Of a stretch of 64,000 nucleotides of DNA, positions 43,741-52,579 are shown piece after piece. The position numbers and the translations under genes are program-made. Numbering within the stretch: position 1 is the first letter of the stretch; each line of letters starts with the position of its first letter. The notes below the pieces were generated by a model. It was not told where the DNA came from and searched no databases. It saw only the letters and a list, made by a program, of their open reading frames with translations. The stretch comes from Nitrospira sp. (GTDB taxonomy: Bacteria; Nitrospirota; Nitrospiria; Nitrospirales; Nitrospiraceae): the NCBI GenBank assembly GCA_030123605.1, contig CP126123.1, forward strand, positions 434,001 to 498,000, given 5' to 3'.

Positions 43741-45723
43741 ATGTTGCGTGCGATTGAGGAGTGGTCCCTCGGGTGTGCCGTCGTGTGTCTCGCATCCGTA
43801 TTGTCGTTTTGGGTCGGTACATCGTTCGCCCAAGGGCCGGTCGAACCGGAACCGGTCGTGGAGACCCAAGAAGTCGTGATCTCAGCCACGAAGACTCCGG
43901 TGCCGGTGAGTCAGGTGACCAGCGCGGTGCAAATCATCACCGAAGAGGACATGAAAAAACAAAACATCCGGAGCGTGATCGATGCGCTTCAATTGGCTCA
44001 GGGGGTCGCTATCTTCTCGAACGGCGGACCGGGCACGGAGGCCAACGCCAGGATTCGCGGAGGCAATTCAAGTCAGACGCTGGTGCTCATCGACGGCGCG
44101 ATCGTCAACAGCGGGACCTTGGGCAGTTATGATTTTTCCAACCTGCGGACCGACAACATCGAGCGCATCGAGATTTTACGCGGCGCACAGAGCATGTTGT
44201 GGGGGTCGGATGCGATGGGGGGCGTCATCAACATCGTGACGAAGAGGGGCCAGGGGCCGCTCTCCGCCGGCGGGTTTCTGGAATACGGATCCTTCGCTTC
44301 CTTGCGCGAAGGCGGAAACCTCTCCGGGAAGAAGGGTATCGTCGATTACAGTGTGACGCTCTCCCGCTGGGACACCTCCAGTTTTTCTGCGGTCAATTAC
44401 CGGCGCGGCGCCTTCGAGCGCGACGGCTACCATAACTGGCAGGGATCGGGCCGGATCGGGGTGGATCTCCCGCGCGACGGGCGGCTCGACTTCACCATGC
44501 GTTGGATGAATTCCGACGTCGGGCTCGATAACCTGTCGGCGACCGCTCCGAGCGATGTCTTCGGGTCGAAGAGCCGGACGCAGCAGTATGTGTTCAGCGG
44601 CAGTTACGAACAGCCCATCACGAGTTGGTGGAGCCAGAAGTTGACGTTGGCGCGGTCGCAGGAAGCCTCGTTGTTTCTGCCGGGCACCCTGCAGCGCAAT
44701 GTCGTCAGCGGTGTGTTCAGTACGCCGTTCGGGACTCCGAACGAAACCCGCGTGCTCGCCAACCGGTTGGAGTGGCAGCATAACGTTCAAGTCACCAAAC
44801 TGTTGCTGCTCACCGCCGGCTATCAATTTCGTGAACAGCAGGGCGAGAACGACACCGGGCTCACCAACCGCATCCTGAGTTCCAACGCCGGGTTCGCCCA
44901 GGCGCAATTCAACCTCTGGGATCGGGTCTTCGCGACCGCCGGGATCAGGCAAGACAGTTACAATGTGTTCGGCGATGCCACCACCTACCGGCTGACCGGC
45001 GGATATCTTCTCAAAGAAACCGACACCAAATTCCGCGCCGGGTATTCCACCGGATTTCGGGCGCCCAGCATGAACGAATTGTTTTTCCCCAACTTCGGTA
45101 ATCCCAATCTGGGGCCGGAAAAGAACCAGAGTATGGACGTGGGGGTCGATCAGTATTTCTTCTCCAAGCAACTCAAGTTCACCGGGGGGTTCTTTTGGAA
45201 TCGTTACCGAAACCTGATCATCACGACGTTCGATCCGGTCTTTTGCGCGCCGTTCAGCACATTCGGCTTCTGTCCGCAGCAACTGGGTGAGGCCTCCACC
45301 AAGGGATGGGAGGCCGGCGTGTCCTATACCTATTCCAGCGACAGGCCCTTCTTGAAGAACGTCATCCTGCAGGCTCAATATACCAACACGCTCACACGTG
45401 ATGTGAATACCCACAGCCGTCTCCCTCGATGGCCCACCGATCAGTGGAGTACCATGGTCAGCTACCAACCGATCGATCCTCTGTGGATCACGGTGACCGG
45501 TCGCTATGTCGGATCACGGTTCAATACGACCGGAGACCGGCAGAATTTGTCGGCGTTCGATGTCTGGTCATTGGCTGTGACCTACGATGTGACCAAGCAG
45601 GTGCAGGCCTATCTCCGGGCCGAGAACCTGTTCAACGAGAAGTACGAAGAGATCGCAAGTGCCGGCACGCCGATTCGTTCAATTTTCGGCGGCCTGCGCT
45701 TCACGTTGGGCGGCAAGGCATGA
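43741..45723 (+). CDS. btuB: TonB-dependent receptor, BtuB-like
   Basis: The 660-residue protein has a signal peptide (VCLASVLSFWVGTSFAQ), a TonB box region (ETQEVVISATKT), a plug domain (QNIRSVIDALQLAQGVAIF, ARIRGGNSSQTLVLIDGAIV, LRGAQSMLWGSDAMGGVINI) and a 22-strand-type barrel that ends GGLRFTLGG. The riboswitch directly upstream and the cobalamin genes downstream point to a corrinoid as cargo. The ATG 43741 start follows GAAAGGGAGATG. The final residue is not aromatic, which is a little unusual for this family. Confidence 0.92.
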   Translation: MLRAIEEWSLGCAVVCLASVLSFWVGTSFAQGPVEPEPVVETQEVVISATKTPVPVSQVTSAVQIITEEDMKKQNIRSVIDALQLAQGVAIFSNGGPGTEANARIRGGNSSQTLVLIDGAIVNSGTLGSYDFSNLRTDNIERIEILRGAQSMLWGSDAMGGVINIVTKRGQGPLSAGGFLEYGSFASLREGGNLSGKKGIVDYSVTLSRWDTSSFSAVNYRRGAFERDGYHNWQGSGRIGVDLPRDGRLDFTMRWMNSDVGLDNLSATAPSDVFGSKSRTQQYVFSGSYEQPITSWWSQKLTLARSQEASLFLPGTLQRNVVSGVFSTPFGTPNETRVLANRLEWQHNVQVTKLLLLTAGYQFREQQGENDTGLTNRILSSNAGFAQAQFNLWDRVFATAGIRQDSYNVFGDATTYRLTGGYLLKETDTKFRAGYSTGFRAPSMNELFFPNFGNPNLGPEKNQSMDVGVDQYFFSKQLKFTGGFFWNRYRNLIITTFDPVFCAPFSTFGFCPQQLGEASTKGWEAGVSYTYSSDRPFLKNVILQAQYTNTLTRDVNTHSRLPRWPTDQWSTMVSYQPIDPLWITVTGRYVGSRFNTTGDRQNLSAFDVWSLAVTYDVTKQVQAYLRAENLFNEKYEEIASAGTPIRSIFGGLRFTLGGKA

Positions 45724-45744
45724 GGAAGAGATGAGGAGCTTCTG

Positions 45745-47136
45745 ATGCAACGTCCTCGTCTGGTCGTTGCCGGTACCAATAGCGGCGCCGGCAAGACAAC
45801 CGTGACTCTGGCGCTCATGGCGGCGCTGAAGGCCAGGGGGCTGCTCGTCCAACCGTTCAAGGCAGGGCCGGACTTTATCGATCCGGGCCACCACCAGGTC
45901 GTGACCGGACGGCCCTCGCGCAACCTGGACGGCTGGATGTTGGGAGAAGCCCTCAACTGCAGCATCTTTGCCCGCGCCTCCGCCGACGCGGACCTGTCCA
46001 TCATCGAAGGGATGATGGGGCTCTTCGACGGCAGCTCACCGGTGACGGAGCGAGGCAGCACGGCCGAATTGGCGAAGCAGCTGAATGCGCCGGTTCTGTT
46101 GGTCATCGACGGCAGCGCGATGGCCCGATCCGCCGCCGCCATGGCGTCGGGGTACGCGACGTTCGACCCTGTGTTATCAGTGCGGGCGGTGCTCTTCAAT
46201 CGAGTCGGCAGTGAGGGCCATTACCGGCTGTTGCGAGAGGCGGTGGAAACGGAGACGGACCTGGCGGTCGTCGGTTACTTGCGCCCCGATGCGTCCGTGA
46301 CGATTCCGGATCGGCATCTGGGGCTGAGGACCGCCATCGAACTGGGGCGGAGCGATCTCTACGATCGGCTGGCACGGTCCGCAGCAGAGACGGTGGATCT
46401 GGATCTGGTGGAAGCCTTGGCCAGGTCCGCAGGTGCTGTTGTGGGTGACGCGACGGCGCCTGCCAGGGCAGGGCAGCAGTCGGTTCGTATCGGCTGCGCC
46501 TACGATGCAGCCTTTTGTTTTTATTACCAGGACAATCTGGAGCTGCTCGAAGCGGCGGGGGCGGAGATCGTGAAGTTTTCACCCTTACGCGATAGGGAAT
46601 TACCTGCCGTGGACCTGCTCTACTTCGGCGGCGGCTACCCGGAACTCTACGGTGAGGCTCTGGCTGCCAATACCACGATGCGAACCGCGGTTCGGACATT
46701 CGCCGAACAGGGCGGGGCCGTCTATGCCGAATGCGGCGGGCTCATGTACCTGACAGAGGCGATCCGCGACTGTGACGGCTTACGGTATGAAATGGCCGGG
46801 ATCTTTCCGGCAGAGGCGGTCATGCGCAAGGCCGGCCTCACGTTAGGCTACCGGACGGTCGAGGTAACTCAGCCCTGTCTCCTTGGCCAGCCCGGCATGT
46901 CGCTGCGCGGGCATGAGTTCCATTATTCCGCGCTGGAATCGAAGGGCCCATTGCACTACGCCTGCAGCCTATCGGACGCTGAGGGCACATCGATCGGTCA
47001 GGACGGGTTGAGGGAGGGCAATACCCTCGCCCTCTATAGTCACTTGCACTTCGGGAGCCATCCGGAAGTCGCATCGGAGCTCCTGGCCGCCGCGCGTGGA
47101 TCACGAAGGACCGTTTCTTCTATTGGAAAGGTGTGA
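45745..47136 (+). CDS. cbiA: Cobyrinate a,c-diamide synthase
   Basis: The 463-residue protein has the N-terminal ATP-binding domain (AGTNSGAGKTTVTLALMAAL, FKAGPDFIDPGHH) and a C-terminal class I-type glutamine amidotransferase domain with the nucleophile cysteine in YAECGGLMYLTEA. It amidates cobyrinate at positions a and c using glutamine. This is the earliest step encoded in the window and acts on the corrin ring itself, so the cell either completes a ring made by genes elsewhere or salvages incomplete corrinoids. Confidence 0.95.
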   Translation: MQRPRLVVAGTNSGAGKTTVTLALMAALKARGLLVQPFKAGPDFIDPGHHQVVTGRPSRNLDGWMLGEALNCSIFARASADADLSIIEGMMGLFDGSSPVTERGSTAELAKQLNAPVLLVIDGSAMARSAAAMASGYATFDPVLSVRAVLFNRVGSEGHYRLLREAVETETDLAVVGYLRPDASVTIPDRHLGLRTAIELGRSDLYDRLARSAAETVDLDLVEALARSAGAVVGDATAPARAGQQSVRIGCAYDAAFCFYYQDNLELLEAAGAEIVKFSPLRDRELPAVDLLYFGGGYPELYGEALAANTTMRTAVRTFAEQGGAVYAECGGLMYLTEAIRDCDGLRYEMAGIFPAEAVMRKAGLTLGYRTVEVTQPCLLGQPGMSLRGHEFHYSALESKGPLHYACSLSDAEGTSIGQDGLREGNTLALYSHLHFGSHPEVASELLAAARGSRRTVSSIGKV

Positions 47137-47137
47137 G

Positions 47138-47737
47138 ATGACGGATCGGCAGGACCATCAAGCCAGGATGCAGCGATTGAAAGCCTCGGTGGATCGCAGG
47201 ATCGAAGCGGCGCAGAAAGAGAAGGGCCTCCTGATCGTCTACACCGGTGCGGGCAAGGGGAAGACCACCGCTGCGTTCGGGATGGCGCTGCGCTGTGTCG
47301 GCCATGGCATGAAGGTGGCGGTCGTGCAGTTCATCAAGGGCGCCATCGATACGGCGGAGGAGCGGGTGTTGAAGTCGTTCGGCGACCGGGTGGCGTTTCT
47401 TCGCATGGGGGAGGGGTATACCTGGGAGACGCAGGATCGCGAGCGTGACATTCAATTTGCGCAGCGGGCCTGGGCACGGGTCTGCGGGTTTCTGGACGAT
47501 CCCTCTTACGCGATGGTGATTTTGGACGAGTTCAACATTGCGCTCAACCATGGGTATGTGGCCGTCGGCGAAGTCCTGTCGCGTTTGCAGCAACGCCCGC
47601 CCATGCAACATGTGATCGTGACAGGCCGGGGGGCTCCTGCCGAACTGATCGAGGCTGCGGATCTCGTGACCGAGATGAAGCAGGTGAAACATCCGTTCCG
47701 CAAAGGCATCAAGGCGCAGGCGGGGGTGGAATTTTGA
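47138..47737 (+). CDS. cobO: Cob(I)yrinic acid a,c-diamide adenosyltransferase (CobA/CobO/BtuR type)
   Basis: From ATG 47138, two bases after the cbiA stop, the product has 199 residues. It has the P-loop VYTGAGKGKTTAAFGMALR, VVQFIKGAIDT, and DEFNIALNHGYV, all typical of the CobA/CobO/BtuR family. It puts the adenosyl group on cobalt. A second, unrelated adenosyltransferase of the PduO type is encoded 900 bases downstream. Confidence 0.94.
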   Translation: MTDRQDHQARMQRLKASVDRRIEAAQKEKGLLIVYTGAGKGKTTAAFGMALRCVGHGMKVAVVQFIKGAIDTAEERVLKSFGDRVAFLRMGEGYTWETQDRERDIQFAQRAWARVCGFLDDPSYAMVILDEFNIALNHGYVAVGEVLSRLQQRPPMQHVIVTGRGAPAELIEAADLVTEMKQVKHPFRKGIKAQAGVEF

Positions 47738-47745
47738 GAGGACCG

Positions 47746-47949
47746 GTGACCAAGACCTGCGAACATTGCGGCCGGCCGTTCTCCTGTGGCGGCTATCAAT
47801 GTTGGTGTGGAACAGTCGGCATCACAGAAGTGCAGATGGATTGGATTGCGGCGCGTTTTGAGGATTGCCTCTGTCCTACCTGCTTGAAGCAAGTCGCGAG
47901 CGGTGCCATCGGACCAAACGTTTCGCAGAGCGATCCCCATGGCGCGTGA
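47746..47949 (+). CDS. Cysteine-rich CWC family protein
   Basis: From GTG 47746 (GAGAGGACC upstream; TTG 47734 also possible) the product has about 67 residues. It has the pattern CEHCGRPFSCGGYQCWC, the signature of the cysteine-rich CWC family (PF14375), and a second pair in CLCPTCLK. These cysteines could bind zinc or another metal. The function of the family is not known to me. It lies between cobO and bluB and overlaps bluB by 11 bases. Confidence 0.8.
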   Translation: MTKTCEHCGRPFSCGGYQCWCGTVGITEVQMDWIAARFEDCLCPTCLKQVASGAIGPNVSQSDPHGA

Positions 47950-48715
47950 CGAGCGAGAGATGGCGGTACGATCCTCAGGCGATTGTCAGGAACCGTTTTC
48001 CAGCGCCGAGCGTGAGGCGGTCTATCGGGCGATTTTCGAGCGTCGGGATGTCCGTCGAAATTTTCTGCCGACGCCGATTCCCGACGAGGTCCTCACGCGC
48101 TTGCTGAACGCCGCACACCATGCAGGATCGGTGGGGTTCATGCAGCCCTGGGATTTTGTCGTCGTGCGTGCGCATGAGACGAAGCGCGCGGTGAAGCAAC
48201 TCTTCGACAAGACGAATAAAGCGGCGGCTCTGCGGTACAAGAAACCTCGTGCGGAACTCTACCGGAGCCTCAAACTGGAAGGCATCGAAGAATCATCGGT
48301 CAACCTCTGCGTGACCTGCAGCAGGCAACGAGGCGGTCCTCATGTGCTTGGACGTTCGACCGTGCGGGATACCGATCTGTACAGCACCTGCTGCGCCATT
48401 CAGAATCTCTGGCTGGCGGCGCGGGTAGAGGGGATTGGGGTCGGGTGGGTGAGTATCTTGAATCATGCCGCGCTGAAACGAGTCCTCGACATTCCGAGGT
48501 CGGTCAAGGTGCTGGCCTACCTCTGCCTCGGCTATGTGTCTGAATTTTCAGCGAGGCCTGATCTTGAAACGACCGGCTGGCGGGCCAGACTTCCGGTGGA
48601 GGATCTGGTGCACTATGAGGCATGGGGCAATCGAAGGGGGAGGAAGGGGAGAACAGCAGGATGCGAATCACCAAGGTCTATACGAGAACCGGCGATGCGG
48701 GCCAAACGAGACTAG
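47939..48715 (+). CDS. bluB: 5,6-dimethylbenzimidazole synthase
   Basis: The product (258 residues from ATG 47939, or 251 from ATG 47960) is a flavin-dependent BluB of the nitroreductase fold. It shows FERRDVRRNFLPTPIPDEVL, AHHAGSVGFMQPWDFVVV and CCAIQNLWLAARVEGIGVGWVS, which are characteristic of the family. It cleaves reduced FMN with oxygen to give the lower-ligand base. The last 25 or so residues after EAWGNRRGRKG are rich in Arg and overlap the next gene by 55 bases; they are probably not conserved. Confidence 0.93.
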   Translation: MARDEREMAVRSSGDCQEPFSSAEREAVYRAIFERRDVRRNFLPTPIPDEVLTRLLNAAHHAGSVGFMQPWDFVVVRAHETKRAVKQLFDKTNKAAALRYKKPRAELYRSLKLEGIEESSVNLCVTCSRQRGGPHVLGRSTVRDTDLYSTCCAIQNLWLAARVEGIGVGWVSILNHAALKRVLDIPRSVKVLAYLCLGYVSEFSARPDLETTGWRARLPVEDLVHYEAWGNRRGRKGRTAGCESPRSIREPAMRAKRD

Positions 48716-49257
48716 CGGGAGGGCAGCAGGTCTGGAAAGACTGTTTGCGTGTCGAGGCCTACGGTACGGTGGATGAATTGAATGCATCGGTTGGGTTGGT
48801 GCGGGCGATGAACGCCGACGCCATGACGAAGTCGGCCGCCTCGACGCAACTCGAAGAGGACTTGCGCTGGGTCCAAAACAAGTTGTTCGATGTCGGCAGC
48901 ATTCTCGCCACGGCGCCGGGGCAGACATTCAGCAACATGCCGACGGTCACGGCCCAGGACGTCACGAAGCTTGAGCGTCTGATCGATCGCTGCCAGAAGG
49001 ATTTGGCGCCGCTCAAGGAATTCATCCTTCCCGGCGGGGGGAAGGTGTCGGCGACGCTCCATCAGGCGCGGACGATTTGCCGCCGGGCCGAGCGGATCTG
49101 TATCCGGTTGACGCGCGAGGAACCGGTCGCGGCAGAGCTCAACAAATACTTGAACCGTCTGAGCGACGCCCTGTTCGTCCTGGCTCGGTGGGTGGCAAAG
49201 ACCCAGGGGGAACCGGAATTTCTGTGGCAACGGGATACCGGTGCGACCGACGAGTGA
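48661..49257 (+). CDS. Cob(I)alamin adenosyltransferase, PduO type
   Basis: From ATG 48661, with GGAGGAAGGGGAG upstream, the product has 198 residues and is of the PduO-type ATR family: KVYTRTGDAGQTRLAGG with the ATP-binding residues, AYGTVDELNASVGLVRA, and the C-terminal RRAERICIRLTREEP. It adenosylates cob(I)alamin and can deliver the cofactor directly to enzymes. Together with CobO it gives the cell two unrelated adenosyltransferases. Confidence 0.93.
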   Translation: MRITKVYTRTGDAGQTRLAGGQQVWKDCLRVEAYGTVDELNASVGLVRAMNADAMTKSAASTQLEEDLRWVQNKLFDVGSILATAPGQTFSNMPTVTAQDVTKLERLIDRCQKDLAPLKEFILPGGGKVSATLHQARTICRRAERICIRLTREEPVAAELNKYLNRLSDALFVLARWVAKTQGEPEFLWQRDTGATDE

Positions 49258-49261
49258 GTGG

Positions 49262-49798
49262 ATGACCAAGAAGGCGAACACAGGGTCGCGGCTCATTTTG
49301 GTGGTGGGCGGGGCGGCATCAGGAAAAAGCCACACGGCGCTTGAACAGGCGGGACGGACCGGCCCGAAGGCCTTCGTGGCGACCGGGGAGGCCCTCGACG
49401 GTGAAATGGCGGATCGCATCGCGCGGCATCGCGCGACCCGTTCCGCCGACTGGGTAACGGCGGAGGTGCCGCGCGAGCTGGCGGTCTGGTTTCGATCGGA
49501 AGGCAAGGCTTATCGTACGATCGTCGTGGATTGCCTGACACTGTGGTTGAGCAATCTGCGCGGGCGTCGTGTCACAAGTATGGCCATCATCGAGCGGGTC
49601 GATGAGCTGCTGCAGGCCATTCGTGCCGTTCCGGCCCGGGTGGTGCTGGTCAGCAACGAATTGGGATTCGGTCTGGTGCCGGCCAACCGCAGTGCGCGCG
49701 CGTTTCGCGATCTGGCCGGTCGCGTGAATCAGCAGGTGGCCGATGCGGCAGACGAAGTCTATCTCGTCTGCTGCGGCCAATTGCTCAAGCTCAAGTGA
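49262..49798 (+). CDS. cobU: Adenosylcobinamide kinase/guanylyltransferase
   Basis: From ATG 49262 the protein has 178 residues. It has a P-loop (VVGGAASGKSHTALEQA), RHRATRSADWVTAEVP with the guanylylated histidine region, and SNELGFGLVPANRSARAFRDL, the typical late CobU/CobP block. It phosphorylates adenosylcobinamide and converts it to the GDP derivative, feeding CobS. Confidence 0.95.
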   Translation: MTKKANTGSRLILVVGGAASGKSHTALEQAGRTGPKAFVATGEALDGEMADRIARHRATRSADWVTAEVPRELAVWFRSEGKAYRTIVVDCLTLWLSNLRGRRVTSMAIIERVDELLQAIRAVPARVVLVSNELGFGLVPANRSARAFRDLAGRVNQQVADAADEVYLVCCGQLLKLK

Positions 49799-49813
49799 TA
49801 GGGGAGAGAGGCG

Positions 49814-50866
49814 ATGGCGCTGGAGGAGGTGTTGACTCGGATTCGGCCGCTTGATGCTGATGTCTCGATCAAGGTGCGGGCTCGGCTTGACCGGCTGACG
49901 AAACCTCAAGGCAGTCTGGGCCGGCTCGAAGAATTGGCTGCGCGTTATGCCGCCATCACCGGTGAGGTGAAACCGAGCATCCCGCGTGGGGCGGTGTTCA
50001 CCTTCGCCGCAGATCATGGCGTCGCGATCGAAGGGGTGAGCGCCTATCCACGTGAGGTGACACCGCAGATGGTGTTGAACTTCCTCCGAGGCGGTGCCGC
50101 GATCAATGTGTTGGCTCGCCATGTGGGAGTCGAGGTACGGGTCGTGGATATCGGCGTGGCCTACGAATTCGGCGTCGTGCCGGGACTCATTCGGAAAAAG
50201 ATCATGGCGGCAACGAAGAACCTGTCGGTCGAACCGGCGATGGGTCGCGAACAGGCCAGGGAGGCGCTGCAGGTCGGCGTCGATCTGGCAACCGAGGCAT
50301 CACGCGAAGGAATCGGCTTGATCGGGACCGGCGATATGGGCATCGGTAACACCACGCCGAGCGCGGCGATCACGGCGGTGATGACCGGCCGGACGGCGGC
50401 GGAGGTGACCGGTCGCGGAACTGGAATCGACGAGGCAGTCCATACTCACAAGGTCAGGGTCATTCAACAGGCTCTCGACCGGCACCGTCCGAACCGAGCC
50501 GATGCGCTGGATGTCCTGGCCAAGGTCGGCGGGTTGGAAATCGGCGGTCTGGCCGGACTCATGCTCGGCGCTGCGGCAGCGAGGGTGCCGGTGGTCTTGG
50601 ACGGGTTCATCGCCGGGGCCGCCGCGTTGATCGCCGTGGGATTGCAGCCTCGTTGCCGGGACTACCTGATCGCCTCGCATCGATCGGTGGAGCGGGGGCA
50701 TCAAGCGATCCTGGATCACCTTGGCCTGAAACCGCTCTTCGACCTTGACCTCCGGCTTGGTGAAGGCACGGGGGCTTGTCTGGGCATGGGCCTGATGCAG
50801 GCATCGATCAAGATCCTCACCGAGATGGCGACGTTTGATGAAGCCGGAGTATCGGAACGTGACTGA
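49814..50866 (+). CDS. cobT: Nicotinate-nucleotide--dimethylbenzimidazole phosphoribosyltransferase
   Basis: The 350-residue protein is a full-length CobT, with LTKPQGSLGRLEELAARYA near the N-terminus, GDMGIGNTTPSAAITAVMTG in the middle and LDLRLGEGTGACLGMGLMQ near the C-terminus with the catalytic glutamate. It makes alpha-ribazole phosphate from the base produced by BluB. GGGGAGAGGCG precedes ATG 49814. Confidence 0.96.
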   Translation: MALEEVLTRIRPLDADVSIKVRARLDRLTKPQGSLGRLEELAARYAAITGEVKPSIPRGAVFTFAADHGVAIEGVSAYPREVTPQMVLNFLRGGAAINVLARHVGVEVRVVDIGVAYEFGVVPGLIRKKIMAATKNLSVEPAMGREQAREALQVGVDLATEASREGIGLIGTGDMGIGNTTPSAAITAVMTGRTAAEVTGRGTGIDEAVHTHKVRVIQQALDRHRPNRADALDVLAKVGGLEIGGLAGLMLGAAAARVPVVLDGFIAGAAALIAVGLQPRCRDYLIASHRSVERGHQAILDHLGLKPLFDLDLRLGEGTGACLGMGLMQASIKILTEMATFDEAGVSERD

Positions 50867-51629
50867 CTTGGCCGCCATGACCAGACCCTTTGTCTTCGCC
50901 TGGCATTTTTTGACGGCGATCCCGATCAGCCGGAGCCATCATGAACCGACTGCCGCAGAGCTGGCCACGTCGATGGCCTGGTATTCGACGGTCGGCCTCA
51001 TGATCGGCGGCTTGCTCGCGCTGGCCGACGAGGGCTTGCACTGGTATCTGGCCGCTGAGGTCGTAAATGGACTGCTGGTCCTGCTGCTGGTGTTGCTGAC
51101 GCGAGGCCTGCATCAGGACGGTTTGGCGGACACATTGGACGGACTGGCCGGCGGTCGCACGCCGACCGACCGATTGCGCATCATGCGTGACCCTCGCATC
51201 GGAGCGCTTGGCGCCACGGGACTGTTTTTGTCGTTACTGTTGCGTTATGCCGGGTTGTTGGCTCTTCCCCAGGGACTCCGGCTGCCGGTGTTGTTCTGTA
51301 TGCCGGCGCTTGGCCGCTGGGCCATGGTGGCGGTCGCCTGGTCTTCTCCCTATGCGAGGAACGAAGGTGGGCTGGCCGCGCCGTTTCTCTCTCATTTGTC
51401 CGTGCAGCATGTCGCCCTGTCGAGCCTCGTCATGGTGGCGGCGCTTGCGGCCGGGTTGGGTGTCCCTGGGGCTGTTGCGACCATGGGAGGAGGACTGGTT
51501 CTGGTTGCCTTGGTGCGAAGCGCTTGTCGTGAATGGTTCGGCGGGGTGACGGGAGACCTGCTCGGCGCCACCAATGAATTGATCGAGATCCTCTTTCTGC
51601 TGCTGATCCCGCTGTTGGTGATGGGATGA
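50838..51629 (+). CDS. cobS: Adenosylcobinamide-GDP ribazoletransferase
   Basis: About 263 residues from ATG 50838, overlapping cobT by 29 bases. This is an integral membrane enzyme with several helices. The family pattern is seen in FLTAIPISRS, LTRGLHQDGLADTLDGLAGG with the acidic metal-binding residues, and RIMRDPRIGALGATGL. It joins the lower-ligand nucleotide to adenosylcobinamide-GDP at the inner membrane. Confidence 0.94.
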   Translation: MKPEYRNVTDLAAMTRPFVFAWHFLTAIPISRSHHEPTAAELATSMAWYSTVGLMIGGLLALADEGLHWYLAAEVVNGLLVLLLVLLTRGLHQDGLADTLDGLAGGRTPTDRLRIMRDPRIGALGATGLFLSLLLRYAGLLALPQGLRLPVLFCMPALGRWAMVAVAWSSPYARNEGGLAAPFLSHLSVQHVALSSLVMVAALAAGLGVPGAVATMGGGLVLVALVRSACREWFGGVTGDLLGATNELIEILFLLLIPLLVMG

Positions 51630-52579
51630 TGACCGGCGGTGATCTGTTGCTTGCGGCGGCGCTCGATGTGACGCTGGGGGACCCCCGCTGGTTGCCCCAT
51701 CCGGTCAGGGGGATGGGTGCCGTCATTACTTGGTTCGACGACCGAATCAGGAACCTGTGCCGGACCGAGCAGGCGCTACACATCGCAGGAATCGGACTCG
51801 CAATCGGGTTACCGGCGGCCGTCTATGTTGCCGTGACCTTCGTGATTGCGCAGGCGGAGTCGTTTTCGCCGCTGCTCGGCCACGCGGTGGAAATCGGATT
51901 GGCCTATACGACCCTCGCGGGGCGTGACCTGTTCGATCATGTTCAGGTGGTCGGCCGTGAATTGGCGCAGGGCAATCTTACCGGCGCACGCGACGCGGTC
52001 GCGATGATCGTGGGCCGCGACAGCGCCGACTTGACGGAACCTGACATCGTACGCGCGACGGTGGAGACGATCGCGGAAAGTACGTCCGACGGTATCATCG
52101 CGCCGCTTGTGTATCTGACACTCGGCGGTGCGCCGCTCGCGCTGGCCTATAAGGCGATCAATACGCTTGATTCGATGGTCGGTCACCGCGATGCCCGGTA
52201 CGAACATCTCGGGTGGGCCTCCGCCCGGCTCGACGACTTGGTGAATTGGATTCCCGCTCGTCTGACCGGCGGCTTCATCTCGTTGGCGACGGGATTGGCG
52301 ACCGGCCAATGGGAACGCGCGCGAGACAGTTGGTACCTATTGCATCGAGACGGGGATAACCACCCCAGCCCGAACAGCGGGAGGCCGGAAGCAGCCATGG
52401 CCGGTGCCTTGGGCGTTCAGCTCGGCGGTCGGAATTATTATGACGGGGTTCCTCACGACCGACCGTTGATCGGCGACGACAGGGCTCCATTGACGTCCGA
52501 CCATATCGCACAGGCATTGCACATCACGATCGTGGCTTCCGGATTGGGCCTGGGTTTCGCCCTGTTGTCGTTATGGTGA
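51626..52579 (+). CDS. cbiB: Adenosylcobinamide-phosphate synthase
   Basis: The 317-residue membrane protein is CbiB (CobD in the Pseudomonas naming). It has LLAAALDVTLGDPRWLPHPV, the region ESTSDGIIAPLVYLTLGG, NTLDSMVGHRDARYEHLG and RDGDNHPSPNSGRPEAAMAG, all diagnostic. It attaches the aminopropanol phosphate arm to adenosylcobyric acid. ATG 51626 or 51629 overlaps the cobS stop, so the genes are coupled. Confidence 0.95.
   Translation: MMTGGDLLLAAALDVTLGDPRWLPHPVRGMGAVITWFDDRIRNLCRTEQALHIAGIGLAIGLPAAVYVAVTFVIAQAESFSPLLGHAVEIGLAYTTLAGRDLFDHVQVVGRELAQGNLTGARDAVAMIVGRDSADLTEPDIVRATVETIAESTSDGIIAPLVYLTLGGAPLALAYKAINTLDSMVGHRDARYEHLGWASARLDDLVNWIPARLTGGFISLATGLATGQWERARDSWYLLHRDGDNHPSPNSGRPEAAMAGALGVQLGGRNYYDGVPHDRPLIGDDRAPLTSDHIAQALHITIVASGLGLGFALLSLW

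Noticed and set aside
44176-45468. 430-codon minus-strand frame
   Set aside because: Antisense to the TonB-dependent receptor barrel; no ribosome site or domain.
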